Part shown: piece after piece, positions 35,757 through 44,972 of the stretch
How the letters are laid out: the number at the start of each line of letters is the position of its first letter
How positions within the stretch are numbered: the stretch's first letter is position 1
NCBI GenBank assembly: GCA_019418625.1
Contig: DYBL01000043.1
Location: 1-64,000 of the forward strand
Reading direction: 5' to 3'
DNA: 64,000 nt
Source of the DNA: Clostridiales bacterium
GTDB lineage: Bacteria > Bacillota > Clostridia > Oscillospirales > Oscillospiraceae
Made by a program: the position numbers and the translations under genes
The notes under the pieces: generated by a model
The model's input: the letters and a program-made list of their open reading frames with translations, nothing else
Told to the model about the DNA's origin: nothing
Database searches by the model: none

Positions 35757-36950
35757 ATGAAAAAGCTCTTTGGCAGTCTACCGTTTCGATTGATCCTGGG
35801 AATTTTCGTGGGCGTGGCGTGTGGTGCCGTCTTTTCGGAGAGCGTCATGAAAGTGGTCGTCACGCTGCAGTACATCATGGGCCAGCTCATCAACTTCTGT
35901 GTGCCGCTGATCATCATCGGCTTCATCGCGCCCTCCATCACCAAGCTGGGCGCCAACGCCTCCCGTCTTTTGGGCGTGGCCGTGATCATCGCCTATGTCT
36001 CCTCCATCTGCGCGGCCTTCATGAGCATGGGCGCGGGCTATGCCCTGATCCCCCACCTGTCCATCGACACCAGCGTGGCGGGCCTGAAGGAGCTGCCCGA
36101 CGTCGTGTTCCAGCTGGACATTCCCCAGATCATGAGCGTCATGAGTGCTCTGGCGCTGTCCGTGCTGCTGGGCCTGGCGGCCACCTGGACCAAGTCCCAG
36201 CGTACCATCGACCTTTTGGGCGAGTTCCAGGCCATCGTGCTGGACATCGTCAGCAAGGTCATCATCCCTGTTCTGCCCTTTTATATTGCCACCACCTTCT
36301 GCAACCTCAGCTATGAGGGCATGATCACCCGTCAGCTGCCCGCCTTTTTGCAGATCATCCTCATCGTCATGGCCGGTCACTACATCTGGCTGGCGGTGCT
36401 GTATCTGCTGGCCGGCGCCTATTCCGGCAAGAACCCCTGGGAAGTCCTCCGCCACTACGGCCCGGCCTACCTGACCGCCGTGGGCACCATGTCCAGCGCG
36501 GCGACGCTGGCCGTCGCCCTGCGCTGCGCCGGTAAGAGCAAGGTGCTGCGGGAGGACATGGTCAGCTTCGGCATCCCCCTGTTCGCCAACATCCATCTGT
36601 GCGGCTCCGTGCTGACGGAGGTCTTCTTCGTCATGACCATCTCCCTGCTGCTCTACGGCGCCCTGCCCAGCATTGGCACCATGATCCTCTTCTGCCTGCT
36701 GCTGGGTATCTTCGCCATCGGCGCCCCCGGCGTCCCCGGCGGCACGGTCATGGCCTCCCTGGGCCTCATCACCGGCATTTTGCTCTTTGACGACGCCGGC
36801 ACCGCATTGATGCTGGCCATCTTCGCCCTGCAGGACAGCTTCGGTACCGCCTGCAACGTCACCGGCGACGGCGCGCTGACGCTGATGCTCACCGGGTATG
36901 TGGAAAAGCACGGCATCCGGGACGAGAACCTCCAGTCCCCCATTTTGTAA
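35757..36950 (+). CDS. dicarboxylate/amino acid:cation symporter (DAACS)
   Basis: A 397-aa secondary transporter of the glutamate/aspartate/C4-dicarboxylate (GltP/DctA) family. Eight TM helices plus the re-entrant loops are recognisable: serine-rich TAVGTMSSAATLAVAL corresponds to the HP1 serine motif, the GIPLFANIHLCGSVLTEVFFV segment to the NMDGT helix (here NIHLCG, so degenerate), and GAPGVPGGTVMASLG to HP2, with DDAGTALMLAIFALQDSFGTACNVTGDG as the final motif. The altered NMDGT box suggests a substrate or ion coupling unlike classic GltP; threonine/serine SstT-like use is possible. GAGGGG precedes the ATG. Monocistronic. Confidence 0.85.
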   Translation: MKKLFGSLPFRLILGIFVGVACGAVFSESVMKVVVTLQYIMGQLINFCVPLIIIGFIAPSITKLGANASRLLGVAVIIAYVSSICAAFMSMGAGYALIPHLSIDTSVAGLKELPDVVFQLDIPQIMSVMSALALSVLLGLAATWTKSQRTIDLLGEFQAIVLDIVSKVIIPVLPFYIATTFCNLSYEGMITRQLPAFLQIILIVMAGHYIWLAVLYLLAGAYSGKNPWEVLRHYGPAYLTAVGTMSSAATLAVALRCAGKSKVLREDMVSFGIPLFANIHLCGSVLTEVFFVMTISLLLYGALPSIGTMILFCLLLGIFAIGAPGVPGGTVMASLGLITGILLFDDAGTALMLAIFALQDSFGTACNVTGDGALTLMLTGYVEKHGIRDENLQSPIL

Positions 36951-36962
36951 GATCCCATTTCG

Positions 36963-36992
36963 CGGGGCCGCCTGAGCGGCCCCGCCTTTTTT
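36963..36992 (+). terminator. intrinsic terminator of the symporter
   Basis: CGGGGCCGC pairs with GCGGCCCCG (loop CTGA), then T6. Confidence 0.88.
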
Positions 36993-36997
36993 GCGCA

Positions 36998-37038
36998 AAA
37001 AGCCGCCCCGTGCCGAAAGGCACAGGGCGGACTTTTTT
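36998..37038 (-). terminator. intrinsic terminator of the hydroxyacid oxidase
   Basis: An imperfect 14-bp stem (CCGCCC-GTGCC with one bulge, loop GAAA); on the minus strand it ends in GGCTTTTTG. Back to back with the symporter terminator. Confidence 0.85.
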
Positions 37039-37056
37039 TGTTGATTGGAGATATGC

Positions 37057-38076
37057 TCAGTAGCCGTAGATCATGGAGCGGTTGATGTCCGCCAGGCAGT
37101 GGGCACCGCACATGGCCATGGTGTCCGCCAGCTCAGCCTTGAGCTTTTCCACATAGATCTTCACGCCCTCGGCGCCGCCGCCGTAGACCATGTTCACGAA
37201 GGGACGGGCAATGAGCACCGCGTCGGCGCCCAGGGCCAGGGCCTTGAACACGTCCATACCGGTGCGGATGCCGCCGTCCACCAGGATGGTCATCTTGTCG
37301 CCCACGGCGTCCACGATGGCGGGCAGCACCTCGGCGGTGGCGGGGCACTGATCCAGCACACGACCGCCGTGGTTGGACACCACGATGGCGCTGGCGCCGG
37401 CTTCCAGGGCCTTCTTGGCGCCGGCAACGGTCATGATGCCCTTGAGGATGAAGGGCTTCTCCGCCCAGGCGACGATCTGCTTGAGCTCTTCCACGGTCTT
37501 GCTGCCGGCGGGCGGGGTCATGTTCTGCAGGAAGGGCAGACCCGCGGCATCGATGTCCATGGCGATGGCAAAGGGATCGGCGGTCTTGACCAGATCCAGC
37601 TTCTCCTTCACGGTCTCCATGTTCCAGGGCTTGATGGTAGGCACGCCGCAGCCGTGGGTCTTGATGAGGGCCTTGGCCGTGCCCTCCATGACGGCGGGAT
37701 CGGTGCCGTCGCCGGTGAAGGCAGCGATGCCGGCCTCGGCGCAGGCAGGAACCAGGATGTCGTTGTACTGCAGGTCATCGTACTTGTCGCCGTAGTGCTT
37801 GGTGACGGCGCCCACGGGGGCCGCAAACACAGGGATGTCCACTTTCTGACCGAACAGAGTGAAGGAGGTGTCCACCGGCTTATTTTCGCAGATGGTGTCC
37901 ATGTTCACACACAGCTCCTGCCACTTCTGGTAGTTACGGATAAAGCCGGTGCCGATGCCCTTGGCGCCGGGGCCGGGCACGGTATTCTTGCAGGCCAGAC
38001 CGTTGCAGGTGGGGCAGGATTTGCAGTAGGGGCCCATGCAGGTGCGGGCCTGATCGAGTACTTCTTTGTATGTCAT
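37057..38076 (-). CDS. FMN-dependent alpha-hydroxy-acid oxidizing protein
   Basis: A 339-aa TIM-barrel flavoprotein of the L-lactate dehydrogenase/glycolate oxidase superfamily. The N-terminus has a cysteine-rich segment (C-x3-C-x2-C-x2-C... at MGPYCKSCPTCNGLACKN) that looks like an Fe-S site not found in classical LldD. FMN motifs: PVFAAPVGAV, FILKGIMTVAGAKKALEAGA, VSNHGGRVLDQ (catalytic His) and LVDGGIRTGMDVFKALALGAD. This short clostridial form is annotated as alpha-hydroxy-acid oxidizing protein; in an anaerobe it should pass electrons to a carrier, not O2. GGAGGAG precedes the ATG at 38076. Confidence 0.88.
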   Translation of the reverse strand: MTYKEVLDQARTCMGPYCKSCPTCNGLACKNTVPGPGAKGIGTGFIRNYQKWQELCVNMDTICENKPVDTSFTLFGQKVDIPVFAAPVGAVTKHYGDKYDDLQYNDILVPACAEAGIAAFTGDGTDPAVMEGTAKALIKTHGCGVPTIKPWNMETVKEKLDLVKTADPFAIAMDIDAAGLPFLQNMTPPAGSKTVEELKQIVAWAEKPFILKGIMTVAGAKKALEAGASAIVVSNHGGRVLDQCPATAEVLPAIVDAVGDKMTILVDGGIRTGMDVFKALALGADAVLIARPFVNMVYGGGAEGVKIYVEKLKAELADTMAMCGAHCLADINRSMIYGY

Positions 38077-38128
38077 GACGATCTCCTCCAAATGATGTAT
38101 TCCCCTATGAGGTAACATTTGCGTTCCC

Positions 38129-38157
38129 ATTGTACTGCGAACCATGGAAAAAGGCAA
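38129..38157 (-). promoter_or_regulatory. promoter of the hydroxyacid oxidase
   Basis: On the minus strand TTGCCT (38152-38157), 17 bp, TACAAT (38129-38134). Confidence 0.6.
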
Positions 38158-38331
38158 CCGCTTCCAAAAAAGATCCCCGTACAATCTAAGTGTTGATGGA
38201 AAGAAGTTCGTCAGTTTCACTAAATAGCAGCTCATCTCTTGACTTACAATAGATATATCAAGTATGCTTATCTTGACAAGAAACGATATTAGGGAAACCA
38301 AGCCATTCAAAAATGTGAAAGTGTGATACTG

Positions 38332-38712
38332 ATGCTTAGTAGGCGTATAAAATCAGTAATTCCAATGCTTGTCTCTGTTTTTCTAATAACAGGGTGCGGA
38401 ACCTCTGTTCAAGAAGATATTGATGGAGTCTATGTTTATGAAAAAGAGGGGTTTGGCGGCGAGTTTACTATCACGTTAAATAAAGATGGCACATTTCAAT
38501 ACTATGAAGGTGGACTCAGCAGTTCTCTTGGGAATGGAACGTGGACATTGGAAGATGATCTTTTGTGCATAACAGAGGAAAATGCACCACATCCCCGAAC
38601 CAACTACTTTCTGGTGGAGGATGGCTGTCTGGTGTTTCAAGCGGAAGGTTCCGATAACTTTATATTTGTCACAGTCTTAGACAGCGAACAATTCAATGCC
38701 AGCGAAAGTTAA
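38332..38712 (+). CDS. small AT-rich lipoprotein
   Basis: A 126-aa protein with a lipoprotein signal (LVSFLITGC-type lipobox, Cys at about residue 22), then an about 100-residue beta-rich domain (DGVYVYEKEGFGGEFTITL, DGTFQYYEGGLSSSLGNGTW) of the kind seen in small NlpE/META-like lipoproteins. I do not recognise the exact family. The ATG at 38332 gives MLSRRIKS; an in-frame GTG at 38323 is also possible, and neither has a strong ribosome site. Its codon use and flanks are markedly AT-rich compared with all neighbours, suggesting acquisition from another genome. It has its own terminator. Confidence 0.75.
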   Translation: MLSRRIKSVIPMLVSVFLITGCGTSVQEDIDGVYVYEKEGFGGEFTITLNKDGTFQYYEGGLSSSLGNGTWTLEDDLLCITEENAPHPRTNYFLVEDGCLVFQAEGSDNFIFVTVLDSEQFNASES

Positions 38713-38731
38713 CGAATAAAGCTCAGCTTAT

Positions 38732-38765
38732 GAGGCTCTGCCAGCACAAGGTAGAGCCTCTTTTT
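38732..38765 (+). terminator. intrinsic terminator
   Basis: GAGGCTCT pairs with AGAGCCTC (extended by a bulged CC/GG), then TTTTT. Confidence 0.85.
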
Positions 38766-39106
38766 GTGTCTCTAATGAATAAACCCAAATTAGACTAGGC
38801 TAATTCTACTTTTTTAGAAACACAGAGAGGAATAGAATAGTGCCAGTACTCGCAGCTAAGAGGGCCGTAATTCATCAGCATTGATTAAAAAAAGAAGCCT
38901 TATCCCAAATTGGATAGGTTCTCTTTGATTGCCTAACTTAACTTCCGTCAAAAGGCGGAGAATTTCAATTTTCCTTGAAATCAACACCTCCCTTAAACCG
39001 GGAGCAAAAAAGTTTGTCTGCGCCGCCAACGGGCGGAACCATTTTCCGCCATTCCCGTCTCTACTGTTGAAAGGGTCTTTCCACACCATAAAAAGGAGGA
39101 TTCACC
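38766..39106. other. AT-rich intergenic region
   Basis: No convincing gene. It contains a minus-strand terminator-like hairpin at about 38887-38923 (CTATCC/GGATA stem followed by T7 on the minus strand) although no minus-strand gene precedes it, which suggests debris of an inserted segment. The ribosome site AAAGGAGG of the next gene lies at its end. Confidence 0.5.
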
Positions 39107-40066
39107 ATGAAAAAGAAGGGTTTTGTCTGGGGGCTTATTCTGGTGCTGGCCGTGGGACTGCTCAGTGGCTGCGGCAGCAAGTCCGCCGCTTCCATGACGG
39201 AGGAGACAGCCGTGGCAGAAGCTCCGGCGGAAAGCTACAGCATGGACGCGGCGGCGGACTACGGCACCGGCAACGGCAGCATGATGCCCGCCGCAGAGGG
39301 CAGCGGGGAAACGAGCAGCGCGGTGCAGGGCTCCAAGCGCATCTATACCGCCACGCTGCAGCTGGAGACCACCAGCTTTGACGAGGCCGTCTCCTCCCTG
39401 ACGGAGCTGGTGGACGGCAGCGGCGGCTGGGTGTCGTCTTCCTCCGTCAGCAATCACTCCAGCTCCTACCGCTACGCGGATCTGACCGTGCGGGTGCCTG
39501 TGGAGAAGTACCGGGATTTTCTCACCCAGGCAGGTGAGCTGTGTCACCTGCTCTACACCCAGGAGTATGTGGACGATGTGACCGAGGCCTATTACGACAC
39601 CGCCGGACGGCTGGAGACCCAGCAGATCAAACTGGAGCGGCTCCAGAGCCTGCTGGCCCAGGCGGAGAAGATGGAGGATATCATCACCATTGAGTCTGCC
39701 ATCTCCGAGACGGAGCAGATGATCGACAGCCTCTCCGGCACACTGCAGCACTATGACTCCCAGGTGGACTACGCCACCGTCAATATCTCCTTGCAGGAGG
39801 TGGGCAAGCTCTCCAACGTGGAAGAGCCCACCGCCACGCTGGGCGGGCGGCTGGCCGCCGCATTCACCTCCGGGTGCCGCAGCTTCCTCACCGCCGCAGA
39901 GGACCTGCTGGTGGCGCTGGTATACGGCTGGGTGTGGCTGGTGATCCTGGCCGCGGCTGTTATCGTGGTGGTGCGCCGATTGAAAAAGCGGGGCGTCCGG
40001 CTTCCCTCCCTGCGTCGAAAGGACCATGCATCCGACCATGACGCGCCCAAGGACGGTACGATTTGA
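39107..40066 (+). CDS. DUF4349 lipoprotein
   Basis: A 319-aa surface protein of the DUF4349 family. A lipoprotein signal (LAVGLLSGC, Cys23) is followed by a low-complexity Ser/Ala/Glu linker to about residue 75. The DUF4349 domain comes next (RIYTATLQLETTSFDEAVSSLTELVDGSGGWV... RYADLTVRVPVEKYRDFL), then a coiled coil (about 165-205, LERLQSLLAQAEKMEDIITIE). A TM helix near the C-terminus (VALVYGWVWLVILAAAVIVVV) precedes a basic tail. Function unknown; the family is widespread in Firmicutes envelopes. AAAAGGAGG precedes the ATG. Confidence 0.9.
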   Translation: MKKKGFVWGLILVLAVGLLSGCGSKSAASMTEETAVAEAPAESYSMDAAADYGTGNGSMMPAAEGSGETSSAVQGSKRIYTATLQLETTSFDEAVSSLTELVDGSGGWVSSSSVSNHSSSYRYADLTVRVPVEKYRDFLTQAGELCHLLYTQEYVDDVTEAYYDTAGRLETQQIKLERLQSLLAQAEKMEDIITIESAISETEQMIDSLSGTLQHYDSQVDYATVNISLQEVGKLSNVEEPTATLGGRLAAAFTSGCRSFLTAAEDLLVALVYGWVWLVILAAAVIVVVRRLKKRGVRLPSLRRKDHASDHDAPKDGTI

Positions 40067-40080
40067 TATGCATAGAAAAC

Positions 40081-40109
40081 GCCCGGGCCTGATGGCCCGG
40101 GCATTTTTT
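40081..40109 (+). terminator. intrinsic terminator
   Basis: GCCCGGGCC pairs with GGCCCGGGC (loop TGAT), then A and T6. It abuts the stop codon of the convergent 1029-aa gene. Confidence 0.9.
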
Positions 40110-43100
40110 CAGTTGGTCAGGATGGTGTAGCCAACCGGTTCATACTGCCCATCCAGCAGCAGCACATAGGCATAGGTGGTCTTTCCATCGGAGCGCTCCG
40201 ACGGCGCCAGCACATCCAGATCCTCCACAGATTTGCAGAACCGCTCCTTCCCCACGGACTGTTCCCGGCTCCAAAGGCCGTATTGCTGCACCGCCTGGCA
40301 GAAGTCGTCATTGTTGTTTAAATAGAAGTTATCGATGCACCAGGCCGCGCCGCTGCGCTCCACCTGCTCCGGGGCAATGTACTCCGGCAGCGACGCCTGA
40401 GAGAAGGCGTTTTTCTGCTGCTCATAAAGCCCGGAGAAGTCGTAGTCGCAGAGGGTGATCTCCATGCGCCAGCTGTCCCCGCCCAGATGGCGGGGCTGGC
40501 CGAAGAAATAGCCGCACAAGGTAGTCTCGTCGCTGTACAAAAGCAGCACCCGGAACGGGGCCCGGCCGCCCTGCACGGAAAACCGGCCGGAGGTCTGATT
40601 CATGGACCGCTCTCCGTCAGAGGCCACCAGCCAGGACACCTGGTCGCTGACTTTCAGATACTCCCCCACGCCGCCCAGATCAGGGGTTCCCCGAAACTCC
40701 ATGGACCGGGCCTGGGGCACCACCTGCTGCACCTGCTCCAGCGTCACGGTACAGTACTCCCCGTCTGCCGTCAGGTCCAGCAACGCGCTGGTGCGGACGC
40801 CGGAGGGGCGGGGAAAGTCCATACCCTTCACCCGCTCCCCGTCTGTGACGGTCACATAGCCCATGTACTGCATGGCGTCGTCCAGCAGCAGATAGACCCG
40901 GGGCCGCTCCGCTGTGGCGTGCCGGGCGCTGTTGGGCAAATCGGAGATGGGCGCGCAGAACCGGCTGATGTAGGGCGAAGTTCCCCGGCTCCACAGGCTC
41001 TGGAGCCGCACCCGGTTGGTGAAGTCGTCGCTGCCGGAGAGCTGGGAAACCGGTTCGATGTAAAAGGCCGCGCCGCAGGAGTCCAGGTCGTACTGGGAGA
41101 TCTCCGGCATCTGGGGCGCCGCCGTGTAGCCCACAGCCTGCTGTGCATAAAGGTCGGTGAAATCGTAGTCGCACAGGGTGATCTCCATGCGCCATTTCCC
41201 GCCGCCCAGGTCCTCCGGGGCGCCAATAAAGTAGCCGCACAGAGTAGTCTGGTCCCGGTAGAGCAGCAGCGTGAAGATATTGTCCTCTGTAAGATTCCAG
41301 GTGGCAGAGGTATACCCCCCCTGTTGTGTTCCCTGAGAGGCCACCAGCCAGGCCATGTGGAAACTTTCAGCCACATACGCCTTTACATCGCCGCCCAGGT
41401 CCGGCGCATAGCCCTCAAAGTTGAAAAAGGACGTCTCCGGCACCACCTGGCGCAGCAGCTCCTCCGTGATCTCGCAGTTTCCGTCGCTCTTTTCCTCCAG
41501 GATCAGATCCACGGAGCCGGTGGGGGTGATATCGCCGTCCCCGCTGACCTGCCCGCCGCTGCCGGTGGAGTCCATCATGGTGTAGCCCAGCAGCTGATGG
41601 TCGCCGTCCAGCAGCAAAAAGCAGCGCCACCGGTCGTCCCGGGGCAGCCGGTCCCGCAGCCGGTCCATCTCCCGGCTGTGCTTTTCCACATACGGAGAGG
41701 TGTACTCCGCCCACAGGTGATAGGCCTGGGAATCGCCCGGCAGCAGCGTGGGACCCCGGCCGGTATTATAGCCGGTGAGGAAGTATTTGGCACCGGAGTC
41801 CTCAATGTCCTCCGGAGCGATGTAGTTTGCAAAGGTCTCGTCCCGCTGGGCATCGAACAGAGCCATCTGCTCTTCATAGAGGGCCGTGAAATCGTAGTCG
41901 CAGAGCGTCACCTGCAATTGCCACGTCCCGCTGCCCGCCTTTTCCGGCACGCCAACGGCGTGTCCCATCAGGTGGGTGTTGCTGTCAAAGAGCAGCAGGC
42001 ACAAAGGGCTGTCCGGGTCATCGTTGGCATTGAAGCTGCCCCACTCCCCCTGGGAGCCCTGCTGGCCCCGGCTGGTGACCAGCTGGGCCATCTGGAAGCT
42101 GTCGATCAGGTAGGTATCAATGTCTCCGCCCATGTTGGGCGTCCCCTCCAGGTTGATGTACTCCACCTCCGGGAACTGGGCTTGCACCAGCTCCGTGGAG
42201 ACAATGCACACGCCCTCGTCGTTCTCTTCCACGGTAAAGGTCACCGTCTCCCCGTCGCCGGGGGCGGTCACATGCAGCTCCTCCGCACCGAAGCCGGGGA
42301 GGCCACCGCCGCCCAGTTTGGGCAGCAGGACCACAGCTGCCGCGATGACCACCACCGCCACAGCAAGGATCGCCGCGATCTTACCGCGCTTTTTCCCCGC
42401 GCCGGGCTTTTCTGTCTGACCGGAGGCAGCAGCTTCCGCCCCAGCGGTAGGCGCCGCCTTTTCCGTGTGGAGCCGGGAACGGACCGCCTCCATCCGCTGT
42501 CGGGCCGCCTCACGGCGCGCTTGTGCCCGCTCCCGGGCCTCTTGTGCCCGGCGTTCCCGCTCCCGGGCCTGGCGAGCCGCCTCATCCAGCTGTGCCTGGC
42601 GTACCGCCGCAAGGCCCGCGGCGGTGGCCAGACGCGCGGCAGTCTCCTTTTGACAGCCGCAGCGGTGGCACGTTGTCTCTGCGTCGCGGTTCACGCCGCC
42701 GCAGGCGCAGTACCAAAGGCCCTGGCCGCTCCAGTAGGCGTACCGGCTGCTGGGAAGTCCCCGGCTCAGCGCCAACAGCGACGCATCCCCCACCGCTTCA
42801 TCCAAAGCGGTAAAGGCCGGCAGGCTCTCCCACCGGGCGTCCTCCGCCGCCGTCCACTCGGTCCCGTCCGCAAAGGAAGCGGACACCAATCGGACCTCCA
42901 TGCACTGTGCCTCGCTCCAGGGCAGCACCACCGCCGTGTACTGTCCAAAGGCCTGTCCGCGGACCGCCTGCAAATCCTGATATGTAAAGACCGTCGCCGC
43001 CCCGCCCACATCCGGGCAGCAGACCGATACCGTCAGCGCAGTGACCATGCGCGGGTCCACGCTTTTCCATTTCAGCTGAGCCACCAGCCGGGGCGACCTG

Positions 43101-43198
43101 GTGTCTTCCAGCAGTACGCCGGCCGCCAGCACCAACGGCGCGCCGTCTGTATACAGCCGCTGCGGCAGCGCAAAGCGCCGGATATAGCGATCACTCAT
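40109..43198 (-). CDS. large zinc-finger/TM protein with threefold repeated outer domain
   Basis: A 1029-aa protein I cannot assign. Plan: an N-terminal domain (1-155); a small zinc finger of RanBP2-like spacing (W162-x-C-x-C...N...CHRC, to 182); an Arg/Glu/Ala coiled coil (200-245); one TM helix (about 274-294). Then come three homologous units of about 230 residues (310-545, 560-790, 803-1029). Each unit carries a xxEG/RGTPxxGGD-like motif, a hydrophobic FxLLLYxDxTTLxGYFxGxP strand pair and the invariant LCDYDF at 432, 675 and 916, and ends in a xxLLLDGxxxxxGYT strand. The N-terminus should be cytoplasmic and the repeats outside. It follows a multi-spanning membrane protein gene by 13 nt. 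Confidence 0.8.
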   Translation of the reverse strand: MSDRYIRRFALPQRLYTDGAPLVLAAGVLLEDTRSPRLVAQLKWKSVDPRMVTALTVSVCCPDVGGAATVFTYQDLQAVRGQAFGQYTAVVLPWSEAQCMEVRLVSASFADGTEWTAAEDARWESLPAFTALDEAVGDASLLALSRGLPSSRYAYWSGQGLWYCACGGVNRDAETTCHRCGCQKETAARLATAAGLAAVRQAQLDEAARQARERERRAQEARERAQARREAARQRMEAVRSRLHTEKAAPTAGAEAAASGQTEKPGAGKKRGKIAAILAVAVVVIAAAVVLLPKLGGGGLPGFGAEELHVTAPGDGETVTFTVEENDEGVCIVSTELVQAQFPEVEYINLEGTPNMGGDIDTYLIDSFQMAQLVTSRGQQGSQGEWGSFNANDDPDSPLCLLLFDSNTHLMGHAVGVPEKAGSGTWQLQVTLCDYDFTALYEEQMALFDAQRDETFANYIAPEDIEDSGAKYFLTGYNTGRGPTLLPGDSQAYHLWAEYTSPYVEKHSREMDRLRDRLPRDDRWRCFLLLDGDHQLLGYTMMDSTGSGGQVSGDGDITPTGSVDLILEEKSDGNCEITEELLRQVVPETSFFNFEGYAPDLGGDVKAYVAESFHMAWLVASQGTQQGGYTSATWNLTEDNIFTLLLYRDQTTLCGYFIGAPEDLGGGKWRMEITLCDYDFTDLYAQQAVGYTAAPQMPEISQYDLDSCGAAFYIEPVSQLSGSDDFTNRVRLQSLWSRGTSPYISRFCAPISDLPNSARHATAERPRVYLLLDDAMQYMGYVTVTDGERVKGMDFPRPSGVRTSALLDLTADGEYCTVTLEQVQQVVPQARSMEFRGTPDLGGVGEYLKVSDQVSWLVASDGERSMNQTSGRFSVQGGRAPFRVLLLYSDETTLCGYFFGQPRHLGGDSWRMEITLCDYDFSGLYEQQKNAFSQASLPEYIAPEQVERSGAAWCIDNFYLNNNDDFCQAVQQYGLWSREQSVGKERFCKSVEDLDVLAPSERSDGKTTYAYVLLLDGQYEPVGYTILTN

Positions 43199-43211
43199 GG
43201 TGCCCCTCCCA

Positions 43212-44795
43212 TCAAAGCTCCGGCAGCTCGTCGGGGTTGGTACGCTCCGCGTTGTGATCGGGCACCGGCACAGCCGCGCCCTCGGTTTTCACAGAGGCCA
43301 CGCCCTCCTTGCGGATGGCGTGCACGTCCGCGGTCATCTGGCCGAAGGCATACAGCGGCCAGGTGCCTGCCGCCAGAACGAGGGCGCTCACCACCGCGAT
43401 CAGGCCGCTGAGGAGCAGCGATGCGGCGCTGAAATAAGGCGGGATCAATCCGAACAGCTGCAGCAGCAAAATCACGATGCTCAGTGCCATCACCGCCACG
43501 CCCAGCAATCCCAGGATCAGATAGATCAGGCCGCAGATCTTGGCCACCAGCTGGATCTTTCCGCCCACGTCGCTGTAAAAGCCGTGGACAAAGCCGGAAA
43601 AGCCCCGGCGGTACTTGTCGCCGTCCACCTTCCAAACCTTGGGCGGCGCCTCCCGGCATTCCATGGCCAGGTTCACCAGGATTAGGCCCAGGGGCAGCAG
43701 GATCACCGTGATCAGGTTTCTAAAAAGGCCCGGGTTTCCCTGACCGCCTATCTGAAAATATTCCACCAAGAAGTCGAGCTCAATCACTTCCGCCCAGACT
43801 GCGTTGGCGCCAGCCAGAGCCGCCGCAATGGCACTGATCAGCGGCATCGACCGCTTCCCCACCGGGCGGTTCCAGGTAAAGCCCACAGCGCCCAGCAGCA
43901 TCATCAGCTCCGCTCCAAACAGCAGCGCCGCCATGGGCGTCCGGCTGCCTATTCCGCTGTCGGAGTACATGGCCACCTGCCGCAGTACGAACAGCATCCG
44001 AAGCTGGCAGGCCAGCAGCAGTGCAGAAGCCGGCAGAACATGCTTGTCCCGGTCGCCGCGCACCAGCAGCACGCCCGCCGCAATCACCAGCAGCGGCCAG
44101 AGCAGCTCCAGCAAACGCACCTCAAACGACTCCATCATAAAGAGATTGGCAAGGTCCATCAGGCCATCCGCCAGCACCAGCAGCGCGCCCACCAGACACA
44201 AGGTCCCGGCAGCAGGGACGGAGCGGTAGCGCACGCCCGGCGACATCTGTGCCCGCTCCTCCCGGGAGGCAGGCATAAACGTCTCCGCCTCCACATTGCC
44301 GCACAGCAGGATCGCTCCAACTGCCGCCAAGACCGTAGGAACCATTCGGATGAGAAGATAGCGGATGCTTTGCAGGCACAAAAGGGCACTGAGCACCGCC
44401 AGTACCGTGGCCACCAGATTCAAAAGCGGCATGCGGAAGCGATCCGGCAAAGATCCAGGGACTTTATTCCAGGATACGCCCTGCGCCGAAACCACCCAGG
44501 CTGCCAGAGACACCAGCAGTACCACCTGGTTTGTCTGCGCAGCAGCACCCAGCAGCGCCAGAGCTCCGCCGATCATCCAGTTCGCTCTTTTGCCCTTGGC
44601 AGTCAAAAGCAGGACACCGCCTACGATCGTCAGCAGGCTTAAAAAAAGTGTGATCCGGGCGTGGTAATCCACCAGCACCATGTCCAGCAGCTGATCGGTC
44701 ACCGGCCCCGCCATCAGAAGTATGGCCGACGCTTTCAGCATCCCGCCCTGCCGGGGCACGCCCCGGACTCGCTCTTTTAATGGTTTTTGTTCCAT
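43212..44795 (-). CDS. multi-spanning membrane protein paired with the repeat protein
   Basis: A 527-aa protein with about a dozen hydrophobic helices, many in the pattern of paired short hairpins, and a hydrophilic C-terminal tail (from about residue 485, ADVHAIRKEGVASVKTEG). No known transporter or enzyme motif is seen. In-frame ATGs exist at 44816 and 44810, but TGGAGG is 8 nt before the ATG at 44795. Transcribed with the 1029-aa repeat protein (13-nt gap), so the two probably form one membrane system. Function unknown. Confidence 0.75.
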   Translation of the reverse strand: MEQKPLKERVRGVPRQGGMLKASAILLMAGPVTDQLLDMVLVDYHARITLFLSLLTIVGGVLLLTAKGKRANWMIGGALALLGAAAQTNQVVLLVSLAAWVVSAQGVSWNKVPGSLPDRFRMPLLNLVATVLAVLSALLCLQSIRYLLIRMVPTVLAAVGAILLCGNVEAETFMPASREERAQMSPGVRYRSVPAAGTLCLVGALLVLADGLMDLANLFMMESFEVRLLELLWPLLVIAAGVLLVRGDRDKHVLPASALLLACQLRMLFVLRQVAMYSDSGIGSRTPMAALLFGAELMMLLGAVGFTWNRPVGKRSMPLISAIAAALAGANAVWAEVIELDFLVEYFQIGGQGNPGLFRNLITVILLPLGLILVNLAMECREAPPKVWKVDGDKYRRGFSGFVHGFYSDVGGKIQLVAKICGLIYLILGLLGVAVMALSIVILLLQLFGLIPPYFSAASLLLSGLIAVVSALVLAAGTWPLYAFGQMTADVHAIRKEGVASVKTEGAAVPVPDHNAERTNPDELPEL

Positions 44796-44972
44796 AAAAA
44801 CGCCCTCCATTTCCAATGCATGTATTAAAATACAGCAAAAATATCCAAAATAAACTATATGACTTTTTCATTGAAAAAGCAATGTGCCGGCTGCATCCGC
44901 CTGGAAATCCACGTCCGGGCGCAGGAAAGAGCATCCGGCGGATCTGCCTGAAAAAACTCTCCGGGTATACAA

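Noticed and set aside
38856..39089. A 77-codon minus-strand frame in the AT-rich gap
   Set aside because: No ribosome site and no recognisable domain; it overlaps the leader of the DUF4349 gene.
40487..43411. A 974-codon plus-strand open frame opposite the 1029-aa gene
   Set aside because: No start signals or family similarity; the minus-strand reading has repeats, a TM helix, a zinc finger and an operon partner.
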